A stretch of DNA of 64,000 nucleotides from JAVBNJ01 sp031551625 (GCA_031551625.1 JAVBNJ010000030.1:1-64000); one strand, 5' to 3'. Positions 1 to 8,263 are shown, numbered from the stretch's first letter. Made by a program: numbers and translations. Notes: generated from the sequence alone by a model not told the origin.

Positions 1-208
1 CTTCCGTATTAGCACCAATCTCGTTATTTTTGATGATTTTTGGATCTTCAACTATCTGTAAAAAGGCAAAAACGGGCTTACTTCCACCATGGATTTCAAC
101 TTTTGTTAAAAACTTGATGTCGTCAACCTTATAGGCCGAGCAGTCCTTATGAAGGTAGACGATATTTTCATTAAAGGAACTTATGGGCAGGTGTTTTAGG
201 GTAAGCAT
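1..208 (-). CDS. Thymidine/AMP phosphorylase-like protein, N-terminal part (runs off the window)
   Basis: The reading frame starts at an ATG at 208 and runs off the left edge, so only about 69 residues are visible. An AAGGA ribosome-binding sequence lies about 8 bases before the ATG. The visible part contains ENIVYLHKDC followed by a VEI-HGG-KPVFAFLQIV stretch and an EIGANTE segment. This resembles the N-terminal domain found in the long (about 500-residue) thymidine phosphorylases related to archaeal AMP phosphorylase. These enzymes cleave nucleosides or nucleotides with phosphate. The catalytic part lies outside the window, so the substrate cannot be judged. The 293 bases between this gene and the next are AT-rich; I see no other gene or clear signal there. 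Confidence 0.5.
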   Translation of the reverse strand, partial: MLTLKHLPISSFNENIVYLHKDCSAYKVDDIKFLTKVEIHGGSKPVFAFLQIVEDPKIIKNNEIGANTE

Positions 209-501
209 TTTGAAATTCCTTTTAAGTTTATGCAATTAGTTTATTTTATATAGGTTTTTGATTTAGTAAAGGTTAAATATTTTTAATAAAAGTGTCACAA
301 AAAAGGGGCATAAAATGTGTTATATTTATAGTTAATACTATATATTTATGTCAACTATCCCCCCATTAAGTTAGCCTTGCTAATTTAACCCTGGTTTCCA
401 TGAAAATATATATTAAATTTCGCAAAAAAATAAATTAACTTAAAATAATCAATCATGAAAGCTTTTTTCTTTTTTCTCTTCGGTTTAACAGGTGTAACAT
501 C

Positions 502-945
502 TTACGTGGCTTCAACATTTTTTAACAATTTACGATAACGCGCTTCATGGCGTTTTTCCACAGTACTCACCAGTTTAAATTTCAAAGCCACTTTCGGAAA
601 GCCTTCTTCCCGGGCAATTTTTTCGAAGTCGCTATAGAGGACATCCCACTCTTCGTACTCGCCATTGGCGGCTTCCAAGAGGTTTTCGGCGGTGCAGCCT
701 ACTTTTCCGGCGGGGTAAGTAGCTGTAATTTCGACAGGGCCGCCCTCAAGGAATTTGAAAAACTCGGTAGCGTGACGCTTTTCTTCTTCGGCTGTTTCTT
801 CAAAGAAGGCGGCTATTTGTTCGTAGCCTTCTTTGCGGGCTTGCTTGGCAAACAATTGATAGCGCATACGTGCCTGCGATTCGCCGGCAAATGCTTTCAA
901 TAAATTCTGTTCGGTTTTTGTTCCTTTAATTGATTTTTCTTCCAT
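502..945 (-). CDS. Rubrerythrin-type diiron protein lacking the rubredoxin domain
   Basis: This 147-residue protein has the ferritin-like four-helix fold of rubrerythrin: E-S-Q-A-R-M-R-Y near residue 23, E-E-E-K-R-H-A near 53, and E-K-R-H-E-A-R-Y near 129, which together supply the diiron-binding Glu and His residues. Rubrerythrins normally reduce hydrogen peroxide in anaerobes and carry a C-terminal rubredoxin domain of about 40 residues with two CxxC motifs. Here the frame stops right after the last helix, and translating past the stop gives a lysine-rich stretch with no CxxC. The domain is therefore absent, not merely cut by one stop. An external rubredoxin would have to supply electrons. 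The gene lies 25 bases after the Rieske-like lipoprotein gene and is probably co-transcribed with it. Confidence 0.85.
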   Translation of the reverse strand: MEEKSIKGTKTEQNLLKAFAGESQARMRYQLFAKQARKEGYEQIAAFFEETAEEEKRHATEFFKFLEGGPVEITATYPAGKVGCTAENLLEAANGEYEEWDVLYSDFEKIAREEGFPKVALKFKLVSTVEKRHEARYRKLLKNVEAT

Positions 946-970
946 GATTTTTTATTTTAAAATTAATAAT

Positions 971-1420
971 TTAGTTGGAAATAATCCCGCTTTTTGTACC
1001 GGGGTTATAGGTAACGCGATACTCTTGCAAGTGGCAGGTGTGACCGGTATCGTATGCTCCTTGCTGCAAATAATAAACTGTTTTGCAAACCGGACAGGTA
1101 GCCATAAGCTTATCGTCCGACAAGGTCAGTTTATTTGTTTCTTTATTGATATTTTTTGTGCACGCCGACGCATAGGCGCGGAACGAATCGTCGCTCAAGC
1201 GAACGAGAATAATTCCTTGCCCTTTGTAACCCCGGTTGGCAATTACATAAGCACCACCCACCCACAGGTTCGATGAATAGGGCGGAAAATTCATATCGAA
1301 ATTAACCGGTTCTATTTTTTCGTATGGCAACAACTCCTCATACCCTTCTTTGACGCAAGTCAAGCAGCAAGCAGTAATTACCAACAAACAGAATATTTTT
1401 AGTATCTTTGTCATTCGCAT
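971..1420 (-). CDS. Lipoprotein with a Rieske-like domain
   Basis: The start chosen is the ATG at 1420, with a second possible ATG at 1414. A longer open frame extends upstream, but it is the antisense of the plus-strand lipoprotein and has no signal peptide. The protein has a signal peptide ending in an ITAC lipobox, then a beta-rich domain with SACT near residue 93, ATCPVC near 113 and GHTCHL near 132. The spacing resembles the Bacteroidetes lipoproteins with a Rieske-like fold. The canonical C-x-H / C-x2-H cluster ligands are not all present, so [2Fe-2S] binding is uncertain. It probably sits at the outer or inner membrane facing the periplasm. The start overlaps the start codon of the divergent lipoprotein, and its promoter lies inside that gene. 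Confidence 0.6.
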   Translation of the reverse strand: MRMTKILKIFCLLVITACCLTCVKEGYEELLPYEKIEPVNFDMNFPPYSSNLWVGGAYVIANRGYKGQGIILVRLSDDSFRAYASACTKNINKETNKLTLSDDKLMATCPVCKTVYYLQQGAYDTGHTCHLQEYRVTYNPGTKSGIISN

Positions 1421-1441
1421 GAACTTTCTTACAAAGATACT
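1401..1441. promoter_or_regulatory. Face-to-face pair of -7 elements in an 11-bp inverted repeat
   Basis: AGTATCTTTGT at 1401-1411 and its exact reverse complement at 1431-1441 each contain TATCTTTG, the Bacteroidetes -7 element. The plus copy (1403-1410) points at the lipoprotein start at 1419. The minus copy (1432-1439) points at the Rieske-like gene start at 1420 or 1414. Expected transcription starts are within a few bases of the ATGs, implying leaderless or very short-leader mRNAs. I do not see a clear TTTG -33 box for either direction. Confidence 0.6.
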
Positions 1442-1772
1442 AATTTTTGCGATTATTTTGAGCGGCTGCTCATCATTGAAACCGCGCGTAGGAAAAACGA
1501 CAGAAGAAATTCTGGAAATTAATACCCGCAACGAGTTGCAAAAGGAGCAGCAAGCCCGTGAAAAACGAACCAGAAAAGCGAAAGAAGAACGGGCCAAAGA
1601 AGAAGAAATATACCTGAAAGAAGTTACCAAGCAGCAGAAAGAAGAAGAAAAACTAGAAAAAAAAGCGTTGAAAGAAGGTAAAAAACGGCACGAGCAGTGG
1701 CAAAGCGAAGAAACAAAAAAACGCATGAAAAAAAATAAAAAAGCGAGCGAAAAGAATTTTAATAAAAAATAG
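1419..1772 (+). CDS. Small lysine/glutamate-rich lipoprotein
   Basis: This 117-residue protein has a signal peptide ending in the lipobox ILSGC near residue 17. A very highly charged helix follows from about residue 30 to the end, rich in K, E, Q and R, and predicted to be a coiled coil or single alpha helix. The open frame extends upstream to 1350, but that part would precede the signal peptide and overlaps the divergent gene, so I use the ATG at 1419. I do not recognise a named family. The position, divergent from a Rieske-like lipoprotein and sharing a promoter region, does not reveal a function. Confidence 0.65.
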   Translation: MNFLTKILIFAIILSGCSSLKPRVGKTTEEILEINTRNELQKEQQAREKRTRKAKEERAKEEEIYLKEVTKQQKEEEKLEKKALKEGKKRHEQWQSEETKKRMKKNKKASEKNFNKK

Positions 1773-1782
1773 TTAGAGTAGT
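1764..1782. repeat. Half-copy of a dispersed repeat (AAAAAATAGTTAGAGTAGT)
   Basis: The 19 bases starting at 1764 are identical to 29162-29180, the left arm of the large inverted repeat between the hydrolase and mdh. It overlaps the stop codon region of the small lipoprotein gene. Only one arm is present here. Confidence 0.7.
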
Positions 1783-1808
1783 CATATTAGTTAACGTAGA
1801 TAGTAATT

Positions 1809-2291
1809 ATGGAATCATTAATACCTATTCTTATTGGTGTAGCATTTTTTGTATTACAGGCCGTGGCTTCCAACAACAAGAAGAAACGGGCTGCGCAACA
1901 ACGCAACACTCCGGCGCCCGGCCACTACCCCACTCCATCGGCAGCCCCCGCAAACCCGCTCGAGGAATGGGTGCGACGCATGCAGCAAGAAATGGCAGGC
2001 GAAAATGAAGAAGAAAATTATGCCGAAGAAGAAATAATAGAAGCTGAAGAAACAGTTGTTGCCGAAGAAAAACTATATCCGAAATATGTCGCTCCGGCAG
2101 TAGCAACAGTTGCTGCACCAAGCGTTCAAAGTACCTTAACAGCTACTGCCGAAACCCAATCGGATGAAGAAAAAGCGGCTTTTGCCGAGAACATAGCTAC
2201 CAAGCCTCATCGGCTATTAGACCCCGAAACATTCGACATAGAACAAGCCGTTGTGTACAGCGAAATTCTGAAACCGAAGTTCAGCGAATAG
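1809..2291 (+). CDS. Conserved Bacteroidetes membrane-anchored protein, unknown function
   Basis: This 160-residue protein has one N-terminal membrane segment at about residues 4-20, then a basic stretch (NKKKRAAQQ), a Pro/Ala-rich linker, a long acidic region rich in Glu at about 65-90, and a conserved-looking C-terminus FDIEQAVVYSEILKPKF. That tail, with a D-x-x-x-A-V-x-Y-S-E-I-L pattern, is one I associate with short Bacteroidetes proteins of unknown role. The N-terminal anchor without a cleavage site suggests an inner-membrane protein with the bulk of the chain in the cytoplasm. It lies 36 bases after the small lipoprotein and shares a bidirectional terminator with the ribosomal operon. 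Confidence 0.6.
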   Translation: MESLIPILIGVAFFVLQAVASNNKKKRAAQQRNTPAPGHYPTPSAAPANPLEEWVRRMQQEMAGENEEENYAEEEIIEAEETVVAEEKLYPKYVAPAVATVAAPSVQSTLTATAETQSDEEKAAFAENIATKPHRLLDPETFDIEQAVVYSEILKPKFSE

Positions 2292-2299
2292 CAATAAAA

Positions 2300-2325
2300 A
2301 GCCGGTTAATTGCTTAACCGGCTTC
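2300..2325. terminator. Bidirectional rho-independent terminator
   Basis: An 11-bp perfect stem, AAGCCGGTTAA and its complement, with a TTGC loop. It has A/T runs on both sides and lies between convergent genes (membrane protein and rplI). Confidence 0.9.
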
Positions 2326-2350
2326 TTTCTTATTATATCTTACTCGTGAA

Positions 2351-2800
2351 TTATTCAGCTACAATTTCAAATTTGAATTTGGCTTTGATATCGCGGTGCA
2401 GTTTAGCTTCGGCTTCGTAGGTACCGACTTCTTTCACGTGTTCCTCACCAAGGATTGTGATGTTGCGGCGGTCTACTTCAAAACCTTTAGCAGCTAATGC
2501 TTCGGCGATTTGGATATTGTTCACCGAACCGAAAATCTTGCCGGTGCTGCTCACTTTCGTAGCAATGGTAACCACTGCACCTTCCAACTTAGCAGCTAAT
2601 GCTTGGGCTGCTTCGCGGATTTTAGCTTCTTTGTGAGCGCGTTGTTTCATGTTTTCGGCATGCATTTTTTTTGCCGATTCGGTAGCGATAGTAGCATAGC
2701 CTTTCGGAATCAAAAAATTAGTTGCATAACCGTTACGTACGCTTACGATATCGTCTTTGTGTCCCAATTTGGTCACGTCTTGTTTCAAGATAATTTCCAT
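2351..2800 (-). CDS. rplI: 50S ribosomal protein L9
   Basis: This 149-residue protein has the full L9 layout: N-terminal domain MEIILKQDV-KLG-KDD-V-V-NGYATNFLIPKG-A (the ribosomal protein L9 signature near residues 13-40), a central lysine/alanine-rich connecting helix, and a C-terminal RNA-binding domain. It binds 23S rRNA at the base of the L1 stalk. It is the third gene of a minus-strand rpsF-rpsR-rplI operon, 18 bases after rpsR, and ends at the bidirectional terminator at 2300-2325. Confidence 0.97.
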   Translation of the reverse strand: MEIILKQDVTKLGHKDDIVSVRNGYATNFLIPKGYATIATESAKKMHAENMKQRAHKEAKIREAAQALAAKLEGAVVTIATKVSSTGKIFGSVNNIQIAEALAAKGFEVDRRNITILGEEHVKEVGTYEAEAKLHRDIKAKFKFEIVAE

Positions 2801-2818
2801 AACTTCAATCTCCTTCGT

Positions 2819-3100
2819 TTATTTCAACAAATCGGTTACGTAAGGCAACAAAGCCAAGTGGCGTGCGCGTTTCACAGCTTGCGATACTTTGTGCTGGAAC
2901 TTCAACGACGTACCGGTAAGACGACGGGGCAGGATTTTACCTTGCTCATTCAGGAATTTTTTCAAGAATTCGGCGTCTTTGTAATCTACATATTTGATAC
3001 CGGCTTTTTTGAAGCGGCAATATTTTTTCTTTTTCAAATCCACGGTAGGCGGATTCAAGAAACGAACTTCGGCGTTATTTTGTGTAGCTTGTGTACTCAT
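2819..3100 (-). CDS. rpsR: 30S ribosomal protein S18
   Basis: This 93-residue protein has the S18 core: [20 protein letters not shown], then [17 protein letters not shown] and [21 protein letters not shown]. It binds the platform of the 30S subunit together with S6. The N-terminal 20 residues (an [17 protein letters not shown] tail) are a Bacteroidetes-type extension. It lies 3 bases after the rpsF stop, so translation is probably coupled. A single Cys replaces any zinc-binding pattern. Confidence 0.97.
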   Translation of the reverse strand: MSTQATQNNAEVRFLNPPTVDLKKKKYCRFKKAGIKYVDYKDAEFLKKFLNEQGKILPRRLTGTSLKFQHKVSQAVKRARHLALLPYVTDLLK

Positions 3101-3103
3101 GTC

Positions 3104-3469
3104 TTAGTCCTCTTTCTTAGTTGTTTTTTCTTTTTTTTCGCTGCGCGTATTGCGGCGTTTCTCGGCATACTCCACGGAATGTTTATCCATACTGAATGTC
3201 AGGTAGCGGATAATACGCTCGTCGCGGCGATATTGTATTTCCAATTTTTCGATCAATGCAGGTTCCGCCTTGAACTCAATCAAGTGGTAAAACCCTGTTG
3301 ATTTTTTTTGAATCGGGTAGGCCAGCTTTCTCATACCCCAGTCTTCTTCGTGTACAATTTCACCTTTGTTTTCGGTGATAAAGTCACGATACTTTTTTAC
3401 CGCTTCCTTTACCTGGCTGTCAGATAAAACGGGAGTTGCAATGAAAACGGTTTCGTAATGTTTCAACAT
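3104..3469 (-). CDS. rpsF: 30S ribosomal protein S6
   Basis: This 121-residue protein begins [17 protein letters not shown] and continues with a [20 protein letters not shown] segment and YHLIEF, the standard S6 ferredoxin-like fold. It ends in a lysine/glutamate-rich tail of about 25 residues. It forms a dimer with S18 in the 30S platform. It is the first gene of the operon, with a strong promoter 40-70 bases upstream. Confidence 0.97.
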   Translation of the reverse strand: MLKHYETVFIATPVLSDSQVKEAVKKYRDFITENKGEIVHEEDWGMRKLAYPIQKKSTGFYHLIEFKAEPALIEKLEIQYRRDERIIRYLTFSMDKHSVEYAEKRRNTRSEKKEKTTKKED

Positions 3470-3511
3470 GACTCGTTGTTTTTTGTTAATAATTTTTTAC
3501 TTAAAGGGGTG

Positions 3512-3543
3512 CAAAGGTACTATTTTTTACCGATATGTGCAAA
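3512..3543 (-). promoter_or_regulatory. Promoter of the rpsF-rpsR-rplI operon
   Basis: On the minus strand, TTTG (3543-3540) is followed by a 20-base spacer and TACCTTTG (3519-3512). This matches the Bacteroidetes primary sigma consensus TTTG-N19/20-TAnnTTTG. Confidence 0.85.
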
Positions 3544-3595
3544 TTTTTCAAAATATGTGTACATTTGTATCCAAAACAATTAAAAACAACCGATT

Positions 3596-4003
3596 ATGGA
3601 ATTGAATTTTTGTGTTCTCTTCGGCCACATCAACTGGTTGTGGCTGGCTGTGGCTACGGTGCTGTCGATGGCCATAGGTGCATTGTGGTATGGCAAGCTG
3701 TTTTCGAAGGCGTGGGTGCGCGCCAATGACGTACAAATGCCCGAGAAAATCGCCCAATGGCAAATGATTCTCCCGTTTGTGGTACAAATGCTGGCTACCG
3801 CATTATTAGCTGTATACATTTTTATCGCTGTACAAGTTAGTGCCTGCTTACTGGCGTTCGGCCTCCTTGCATTCCTGGGTTGGCAAAAATCTACGTTGAA
3901 GTACCGCATTATGGATATGAAAAAATTTATCACGGCGGCCTGCATTGATTTAGGATATTTTGCTATTGTATCGACCATTTGCATTTTGTTTGCGCAAATG
4001 TAA
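3596..4003 (+). CDS. DUF1761-type small membrane protein
   Basis: This 135-residue protein has four predicted membrane segments, at about residues 10-30, 57-75, 77-95 and 112-132. The start H-I-N-W-L-W-L-A-V-A-T and the motif ALWYGKLFSKAWVRA are typical of the DUF1761 family. No catalytic residues are known for the family. It has its own promoter with TACATTTG at 3560-3567 and is followed by a terminator, so it is probably a single-gene transcript. Confidence 0.7.
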   Translation: MELNFCVLFGHINWLWLAVATVLSMAIGALWYGKLFSKAWVRANDVQMPEKIAQWQMILPFVVQMLATALLAVYIFIAVQVSACLLAFGLLAFLGWQKSTLKYRIMDMKKFITAACIDLGYFAIVSTICILFAQM

Positions 4004-4025
4004 AAGTTTAACTAAAACTACGTTT

Positions 4026-4059
4026 AAAGGCTGTTCTAAAAGTTTAGGACAGCCTTTTT
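4026..4059 (+). terminator. Rho-independent terminator after the DUF1761 gene
   Basis: AAAGGCTGT and ACAGCCTTT pair around a short inner stem (TTCTAAA / TTTAGG), followed by a T run. Confidence 0.85.
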
Positions 4060-4150
4060 CTATTTAAAATTATCGTCGATAGAAATAAAGCCGGAGACCT
4101 CATTTATCCCAATAAAATGATGTATCTTTGTATAACTAAATGTTTTTGCG

Positions 4151-5116
4151 ATGTCCAATAATTTGATTGATTTTGCCGCCGAAATTAAACGGCTGAAACG
4201 CGAAAAAAACGCCATCCTCTTGGCGCATTATTACCAACGCGACGAGGTACAGGATGCAGCCGATTTTATAGGCGATAGCTTGCAACTCTCACAGGAAGCC
4301 GCACGCACCAATGCCGATATCATTGTATTTGCCGGCGTAAACTTTATGGCCGAGACCGCTAAAATACTTTCGCCGCAAAAAAAAGTATTACTTCCCGATC
4401 TCCATGCCGGCTGTTCGCTCGCCGAATCGTGCCAGCCCGATGATTTTAAGAAATTTATTGATGCGCACCCCGGCTACACAGTTATTTCGTATGTAAATAC
4501 CAGCGCCGAAATCAAAGCGCTAACCGATATTTGCTGCACATCGAGCAATGCATTACAGATTGTAAACAGCCTGCCGAAAGATGAAAAAATAATTTTTGGA
4601 CCCGACCGGAACCTTGGAAACTACATCAAAAGTGTTACCGGCCGCGAGAATATGTTGATTTGGGATGGCGCCTGCCATGTACACGAGGCCTTTTCGGTAG
4701 AAAAATTAGTTGTCCTGAAAAGGAAATATCCCGATGCAAAAGTCCTGGCGCATCCCGAATGCAAGCAAGCCATCTTGCTACTTGCCGACCATATCGGTTC
4801 TACCGCAGCATTGCTGAAAGTGGCAAAAACCGATGCCGCACAGCAGTTTATTGTGGTTACCGAGCCGGGCATTATCCACCAGATGCAGAAAGACTGTCCC
4901 ACGAAAGAATTTATTCCGCTACCGGGTGTTACAGCACCTGCTTCGGGCTTTTCCGACGACTGTGGTGCCTGTAACGATTGCAGTTTTATGAAACTGATTA
5001 CGCTCGAAAAAATTTATCTTACACTGAAATACGAGCAACCCGAAATTTTTGTAGAAGAAGGGATACGGAAAAAAGCGGAGAAAAGTATTTTAAGAATGCT
5101 GGAAATGTCTAAATAA
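4151..5116 (+). CDS. nadA: Quinolinate synthase A
   Basis: This 321-residue enzyme condenses iminoaspartate with dihydroxyacetone phosphate to quinolinate in de novo NAD synthesis. Visible signatures: AHYYQRDEVQDAADFIGDSL near residue 25; the three conserved cysteines for the oxygen-sensitive [4Fe-4S] cluster, in AGCSLAESC (about 87), the DICCTSSNA region (about 127), and GACNDC (about 275); FGPDRNLG; and HPEC near 203. Length is usual for the family. The start is 21 bases after TATCTTTG at 4123-4130. It is not adjacent to nadB or nadC here. ruvB follows after 58 bases. Confidence 0.95.
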   Translation: MSNNLIDFAAEIKRLKREKNAILLAHYYQRDEVQDAADFIGDSLQLSQEAARTNADIIVFAGVNFMAETAKILSPQKKVLLPDLHAGCSLAESCQPDDFKKFIDAHPGYTVISYVNTSAEIKALTDICCTSSNALQIVNSLPKDEKIIFGPDRNLGNYIKSVTGRENMLIWDGACHVHEAFSVEKLVVLKRKYPDAKVLAHPECKQAILLLADHIGSTAALLKVAKTDAAQQFIVVTEPGIIHQMQKDCPTKEFIPLPGVTAPASGFSDDCGACNDCSFMKLITLEKIYLTLKYEQPEIFVEEGIRKKAEKSILRMLEMSK

Positions 5117-5174
5117 CCACGTTTTATTATTATTGTTGACGTGAACAAAATAATAATACCAATTTTAATACTAA

Positions 5175-6191
5175 ATGAAAGATTTCGATCCACATATAGA
5201 ACGCGAGCAAAACGACGGTGATTTTGAGTCACAGATACGGCCACAGGAATTCGGCGAATTTTCCGGTCAAGAGAAAATCATCGACAACTTGAAAGTGTTT
5301 GTAAAAGCGGCCCTGCTGCGCGGCGAATCGCTCGACCATGTGTTGCTGCACGGCCCTCCGGGATTGGGGAAAACCACATTGGCACATATTATTGCCAATG
5401 AATTAAAAGTAGGTATGAAAATTACCTCCGGCCCTGTGCTCGACAAACCGGGCGATTTGGCGGGATTGCTTACCAACCTCGAAAGCGGCGATGTATTGTT
5501 CATCGACGAAATCCACCGGTTATCGCCGGTAGTCGAAGAGTATTTGTACTCGGCAATGGAAGATTACAAAATCGATATTATGCTGGATAAGGGGCCAAGC
5601 GCACGTTCCATACAAATTGACCTGAACCCGTTTACACTCGTGGGAGCCACTACCCGCAGCGGACTGCTCACCTCTCCCCTACGCGCTCGCTTTGGGATCC
5701 AGTGTCATTTGGAATATTACGATTCCTCGGTGCTCTTCCGTATTATCCGGCGCAGCGCTGCCATTCTTGATGTAGAAATTGACGATGATGCGGCACATGA
5801 AATTGCCCTGCGTAGCCGGGGGACTCCGCGTATTGCCAACGCCCTCCTGCGTCGCGTGCGTGACTTTGCGCAAGTAAAAGGTTCGGGAATTATTGATTTG
5901 GATATTACCCGCTATGCCCTGGAAGCCTTGAATATCGATAAACACGGGTTAGACCAAATGGATAATAAAATTCTATCGACCATTATTCATAAATTTAAAG
6001 GCGGCCCGGTGGGCATTACAACTATTGCGACCGCCGTAGGCGAAGATCCGGGAACCATCGAGGAAGTATATGAACCATTCCTGATAAAAGAAGGGTTCTT
6101 GCAACGCACACCCCGCGGTCGCGAAGCCACGGAACTAGCCTATAAACACATGGGCGCATTTGCAACAAGAGGGGATAGTATGCTGTTCTAA
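5175..6191 (+). CDS. ruvB: Holliday junction ATP-dependent helicase RuvB
   Basis: This 338-residue AAA+ motor drives branch migration with RuvA. Walker A is GPPGLGKT at residues 60-67, Walker [12 protein letters not shown] at about 106-116, sensor 1 GATTRSG near 160, and the arginine-finger region SPLRARFG follows. The C-terminal winged-helix DNA-binding domain ends [15 protein letters not shown]. Length is standard. It follows nadA by 58 bases and may be read from the same transcript; I see no separate terminator between them. Confidence 0.97.
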   Translation: MKDFDPHIEREQNDGDFESQIRPQEFGEFSGQEKIIDNLKVFVKAALLRGESLDHVLLHGPPGLGKTTLAHIIANELKVGMKITSGPVLDKPGDLAGLLTNLESGDVLFIDEIHRLSPVVEEYLYSAMEDYKIDIMLDKGPSARSIQIDLNPFTLVGATTRSGLLTSPLRARFGIQCHLEYYDSSVLFRIIRRSAAILDVEIDDDAAHEIALRSRGTPRIANALLRRVRDFAQVKGSGIIDLDITRYALEALNIDKHGLDQMDNKILSTIIHKFKGGPVGITTIATAVGEDPGTIEEVYEPFLIKEGFLQRTPRGREATELAYKHMGAFATRGDSMLF

Positions 6192-6198
6192 TTCTTTA

Positions 6199-6282
6199 GT
6201 TGGCAGTTGGCAGTAAACAGTTGGCAGTGCTGACGCTACTATATTTTATATAATTTTACTGCTTACTGTTAACTGCTTACTT
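6199..6282. repeat. Intergenic repeat of GTTGGCAGT / ACTGCTTACT units
   Basis: AGTTGGCAGTTGGCAGT is followed by AACAGTTGGCAGT (three related units at 6199-6227). ACTGCTTACTGTTAACTGCTTACT-like sequence on the other side (6259-6282) can fold back on them imperfectly. It sits between ruvB and the metallophosphatase gene. Confidence 0.65.
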
Positions 6283-6290
6283 AAACCTAC

Positions 6291-7439
6291 ATGAAACACA
6301 TGGCCCTTTTTATTGCTATCGTTCTAATTGTTTTTACATTTTCCAATTTTTATGTTATTTCACGTGGCTATCAGATGCTGGAAGCGCTTGGCCGGTACCG
6401 TTGGATTTACGTGGCGGCATTTGTATTGCTGGCTCTGACATTCCTTGCAGGCATGATTTTTAAACGGGGCTACGATACAGCTTTTACAGAAACCTTGTGG
6501 CGCATCGGTTCGTGGTGGATTGTGGTGATGCTGTATTCATTTCTCGCCATTCTCTGTTTCGACTTGATACGTTTAGTTTTATTGCTGTTCGGCAAAAAGT
6601 TATCGCTGATTTTTGCAAACTATGCGCAGGTAAAGCTACTTTTATCCGGCTTATTTACATTAGTATTACTTGTTTTAATAGCTATCGGCTACCGCAATGG
6701 AAAATCGCCGGAAGTAAAAACACTTCCACTAACCGTACATAAAAACGTGCCGGATACAAAAGAATTAAACATTGTTGCAATAAGCGATTTGCATTTGGGT
6801 ACTGTATATACCGAGCGCGATTTGCAAAAATGGGTAACCAAAATCAACGACCTGCAACCCGATATTGTTTTTCTGGTAGGCGACACGTTCGATGATAATC
6901 CCACGCCGGTCATACGGAGAAACATGGGCGTTGTTTTCGAACAACTGAATGCACCGCTTGGAATCTATGCGGTAACCGGAAACCACGAGTTATTTGCCGA
7001 TTATAAAAAATCAATGAATTATTTAGCACAACACGGCGTGCAGCCATTAATGGATTCTGTGATGTTAGTGGCCGATAAATTTTATGTGGTCGGCCGGATT
7101 GACCGTTCGATAAACGCCCGCGGTACGCACCGGAAAACGATGGCGGAATTGACAACTCCGCTAGATAAAAGTTTACCGATTATTGTGCTCGACCACCAAC
7201 CGTACGAATGGGACGAGTCAGCTGCAGCCAGTGTCGATATACAGCTGGCTGGACACACGCACGCGGGGCAGTTATGGCCATTCAACTATATTACACGCGC
7301 CATGTATCAACAACACTGGGGCTACTTGCAAAAAGGGGCTTCTCATTTTTACACTTCATGCGGTATTGGCGACTGGGGTCCTCCTATCCGTATCGGAAGC
7401 CGCTCCGAAATTGTACAACTAAAAATTTCGTTCAATTAA
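6291..7439 (+). CDS. Membrane-anchored metallophosphoesterase (YkuE-like)
   Basis: This 382-residue protein has four predicted membrane helices in the first 135 residues (about 5-22, 39-57, 71-97, 112-133). A calcineurin-like phosphoesterase domain follows with the expected metal-binding blocks: ISDLHLG near 165, GDTFDD near 198, GNHE near 232, and DHQPYEW then GHTHAGQ near 318. The layout matches the YkuE/YaeI group. Members I know of act on membrane lipids such as lipid-A intermediates or on phosphodiesters. The exact substrate here is not deducible. The next gene begins 3 bases after the stop, suggesting an operon with the outer-membrane protein. Confidence 0.85.
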   Translation: MKHMALFIAIVLIVFTFSNFYVISRGYQMLEALGRYRWIYVAAFVLLALTFLAGMIFKRGYDTAFTETLWRIGSWWIVVMLYSFLAILCFDLIRLVLLLFGKKLSLIFANYAQVKLLLSGLFTLVLLVLIAIGYRNGKSPEVKTLPLTVHKNVPDTKELNIVAISDLHLGTVYTERDLQKWVTKINDLQPDIVFLVGDTFDDNPTPVIRRNMGVVFEQLNAPLGIYAVTGNHELFADYKKSMNYLAQHGVQPLMDSVMLVADKFYVVGRIDRSINARGTHRKTMAELTTPLDKSLPIIVLDHQPYEWDESAAASVDIQLAGHTHAGQLWPFNYITRAMYQQHWGYLQKGASHFYTSCGIGDWGPPIRIGSRSEIVQLKISFN

Positions 7440-7442
7440 GCA

Positions 7443-8207
7443 ATGAATAAATACAACCTACTACTTATTTTCACATTGCTTGCCACCTCATGTCTTGCAC
7501 AAGGCAAAGCCTCGAAAGGGCGCGCTGCCGAAGCATTCCATGACCCATTCGAGCATTTCAGTTTTGTGAGTTTCCGTTTCGACCGGTTAACGAACAAAAA
7601 TAATACATTTGTAAACCATTATACGGTGCGGGCAGTAACCACCCGTTGGGCAAAACTGCACTTACGGATGAATGCTCCACTTGTAAACACGAATGTATCC
7701 GGCATCAACGAATTCGGATTGGGCGATATTGATATCCGGGCATTGTACAGCACCCCGGTAAATTTATTGCACAAGCGACTCTACTTTGCTACATCGTGCC
7801 AGTTATACCTGCCAACGGCTACATCTGACAATACAGGTGCCCACAAATGGCAGGTACGCCCGGGCATCGGACTTGTTTTCTTCCGTGGATCCGAAGAGGC
7901 TGTTACCGGCACTTACTCGCTGGGAGTGGAATATTGGGCATCGTTTGCCGAATCGTCAGGACACGCCCGTACCAATACATTAGCCATCATGCCGAACTTC
8001 GACTGGTGGTTTCACAAATGGTATATCGGATACTACGCCACATGGACCTACAATTTCGAAACCCACATGTGGGATATTCCGTTTGACGTAGAAGCCGGTT
8101 ATACGATTTTCCCGCACATTACATTGGGCGCCGAGATTGTGCTGCCGCTCACAAATACTGTAGATTACAGAAACGACTGGCTGGTCAAATTACGTTATAC
8201 ATTTTGA
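7443..8207 (+). CDS. Outer-membrane beta-barrel protein (transporter-like)
   Basis: This 254-residue protein has a signal peptide ending near SCLAQG (about residue 20), an alternating hydrophobic/aromatic beta-strand pattern throughout, and a C-terminal Phe (VKLRYTF), the usual outer-membrane barrel ending. A Cys in TSC could alternatively be a lipobox. It resembles the phenol-degradation meta-pathway/transporter-type barrels in overall look, but similarity is only by pattern. It lies 3 bases after the metallophosphatase gene and is probably translated from the same mRNA. Confidence 0.6.
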   Translation: MNKYNLLLIFTLLATSCLAQGKASKGRAAEAFHDPFEHFSFVSFRFDRLTNKNNTFVNHYTVRAVTTRWAKLHLRMNAPLVNTNVSGINEFGLGDIDIRALYSTPVNLLHKRLYFATSCQLYLPTATSDNTGAHKWQVRPGIGLVFFRGSEEAVTGTYSLGVEYWASFAESSGHARTNTLAIMPNFDWWFHKWYIGYYATWTYNFETHMWDIPFDVEAGYTIFPHITLGAEIVLPLTNTVDYRNDWLVKLRYTF

Positions 8208-8263
8208 TATGCCATTTATTATGTATATTTGTCGAACAATAATTGTAAAACCTAACACCCATC

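Noticed and set aside
454..537. A 27-codon plus-strand frame starting MKAFFFFLFGLTGV, like a signal peptide
   Set aside because: Too short, overlaps the 3' end of rubrerythrin on the other strand, and has no clear promoter or ribosome-binding site.
1421..1726. The upstream part of the long minus-strand frame ending at 971
   Set aside because: It is the antisense of the Lys/Glu-rich lipoprotein and gives low-complexity Ser/Phe/Arg sequence. The real gene starts at 1420 or 1414, next to its promoter.
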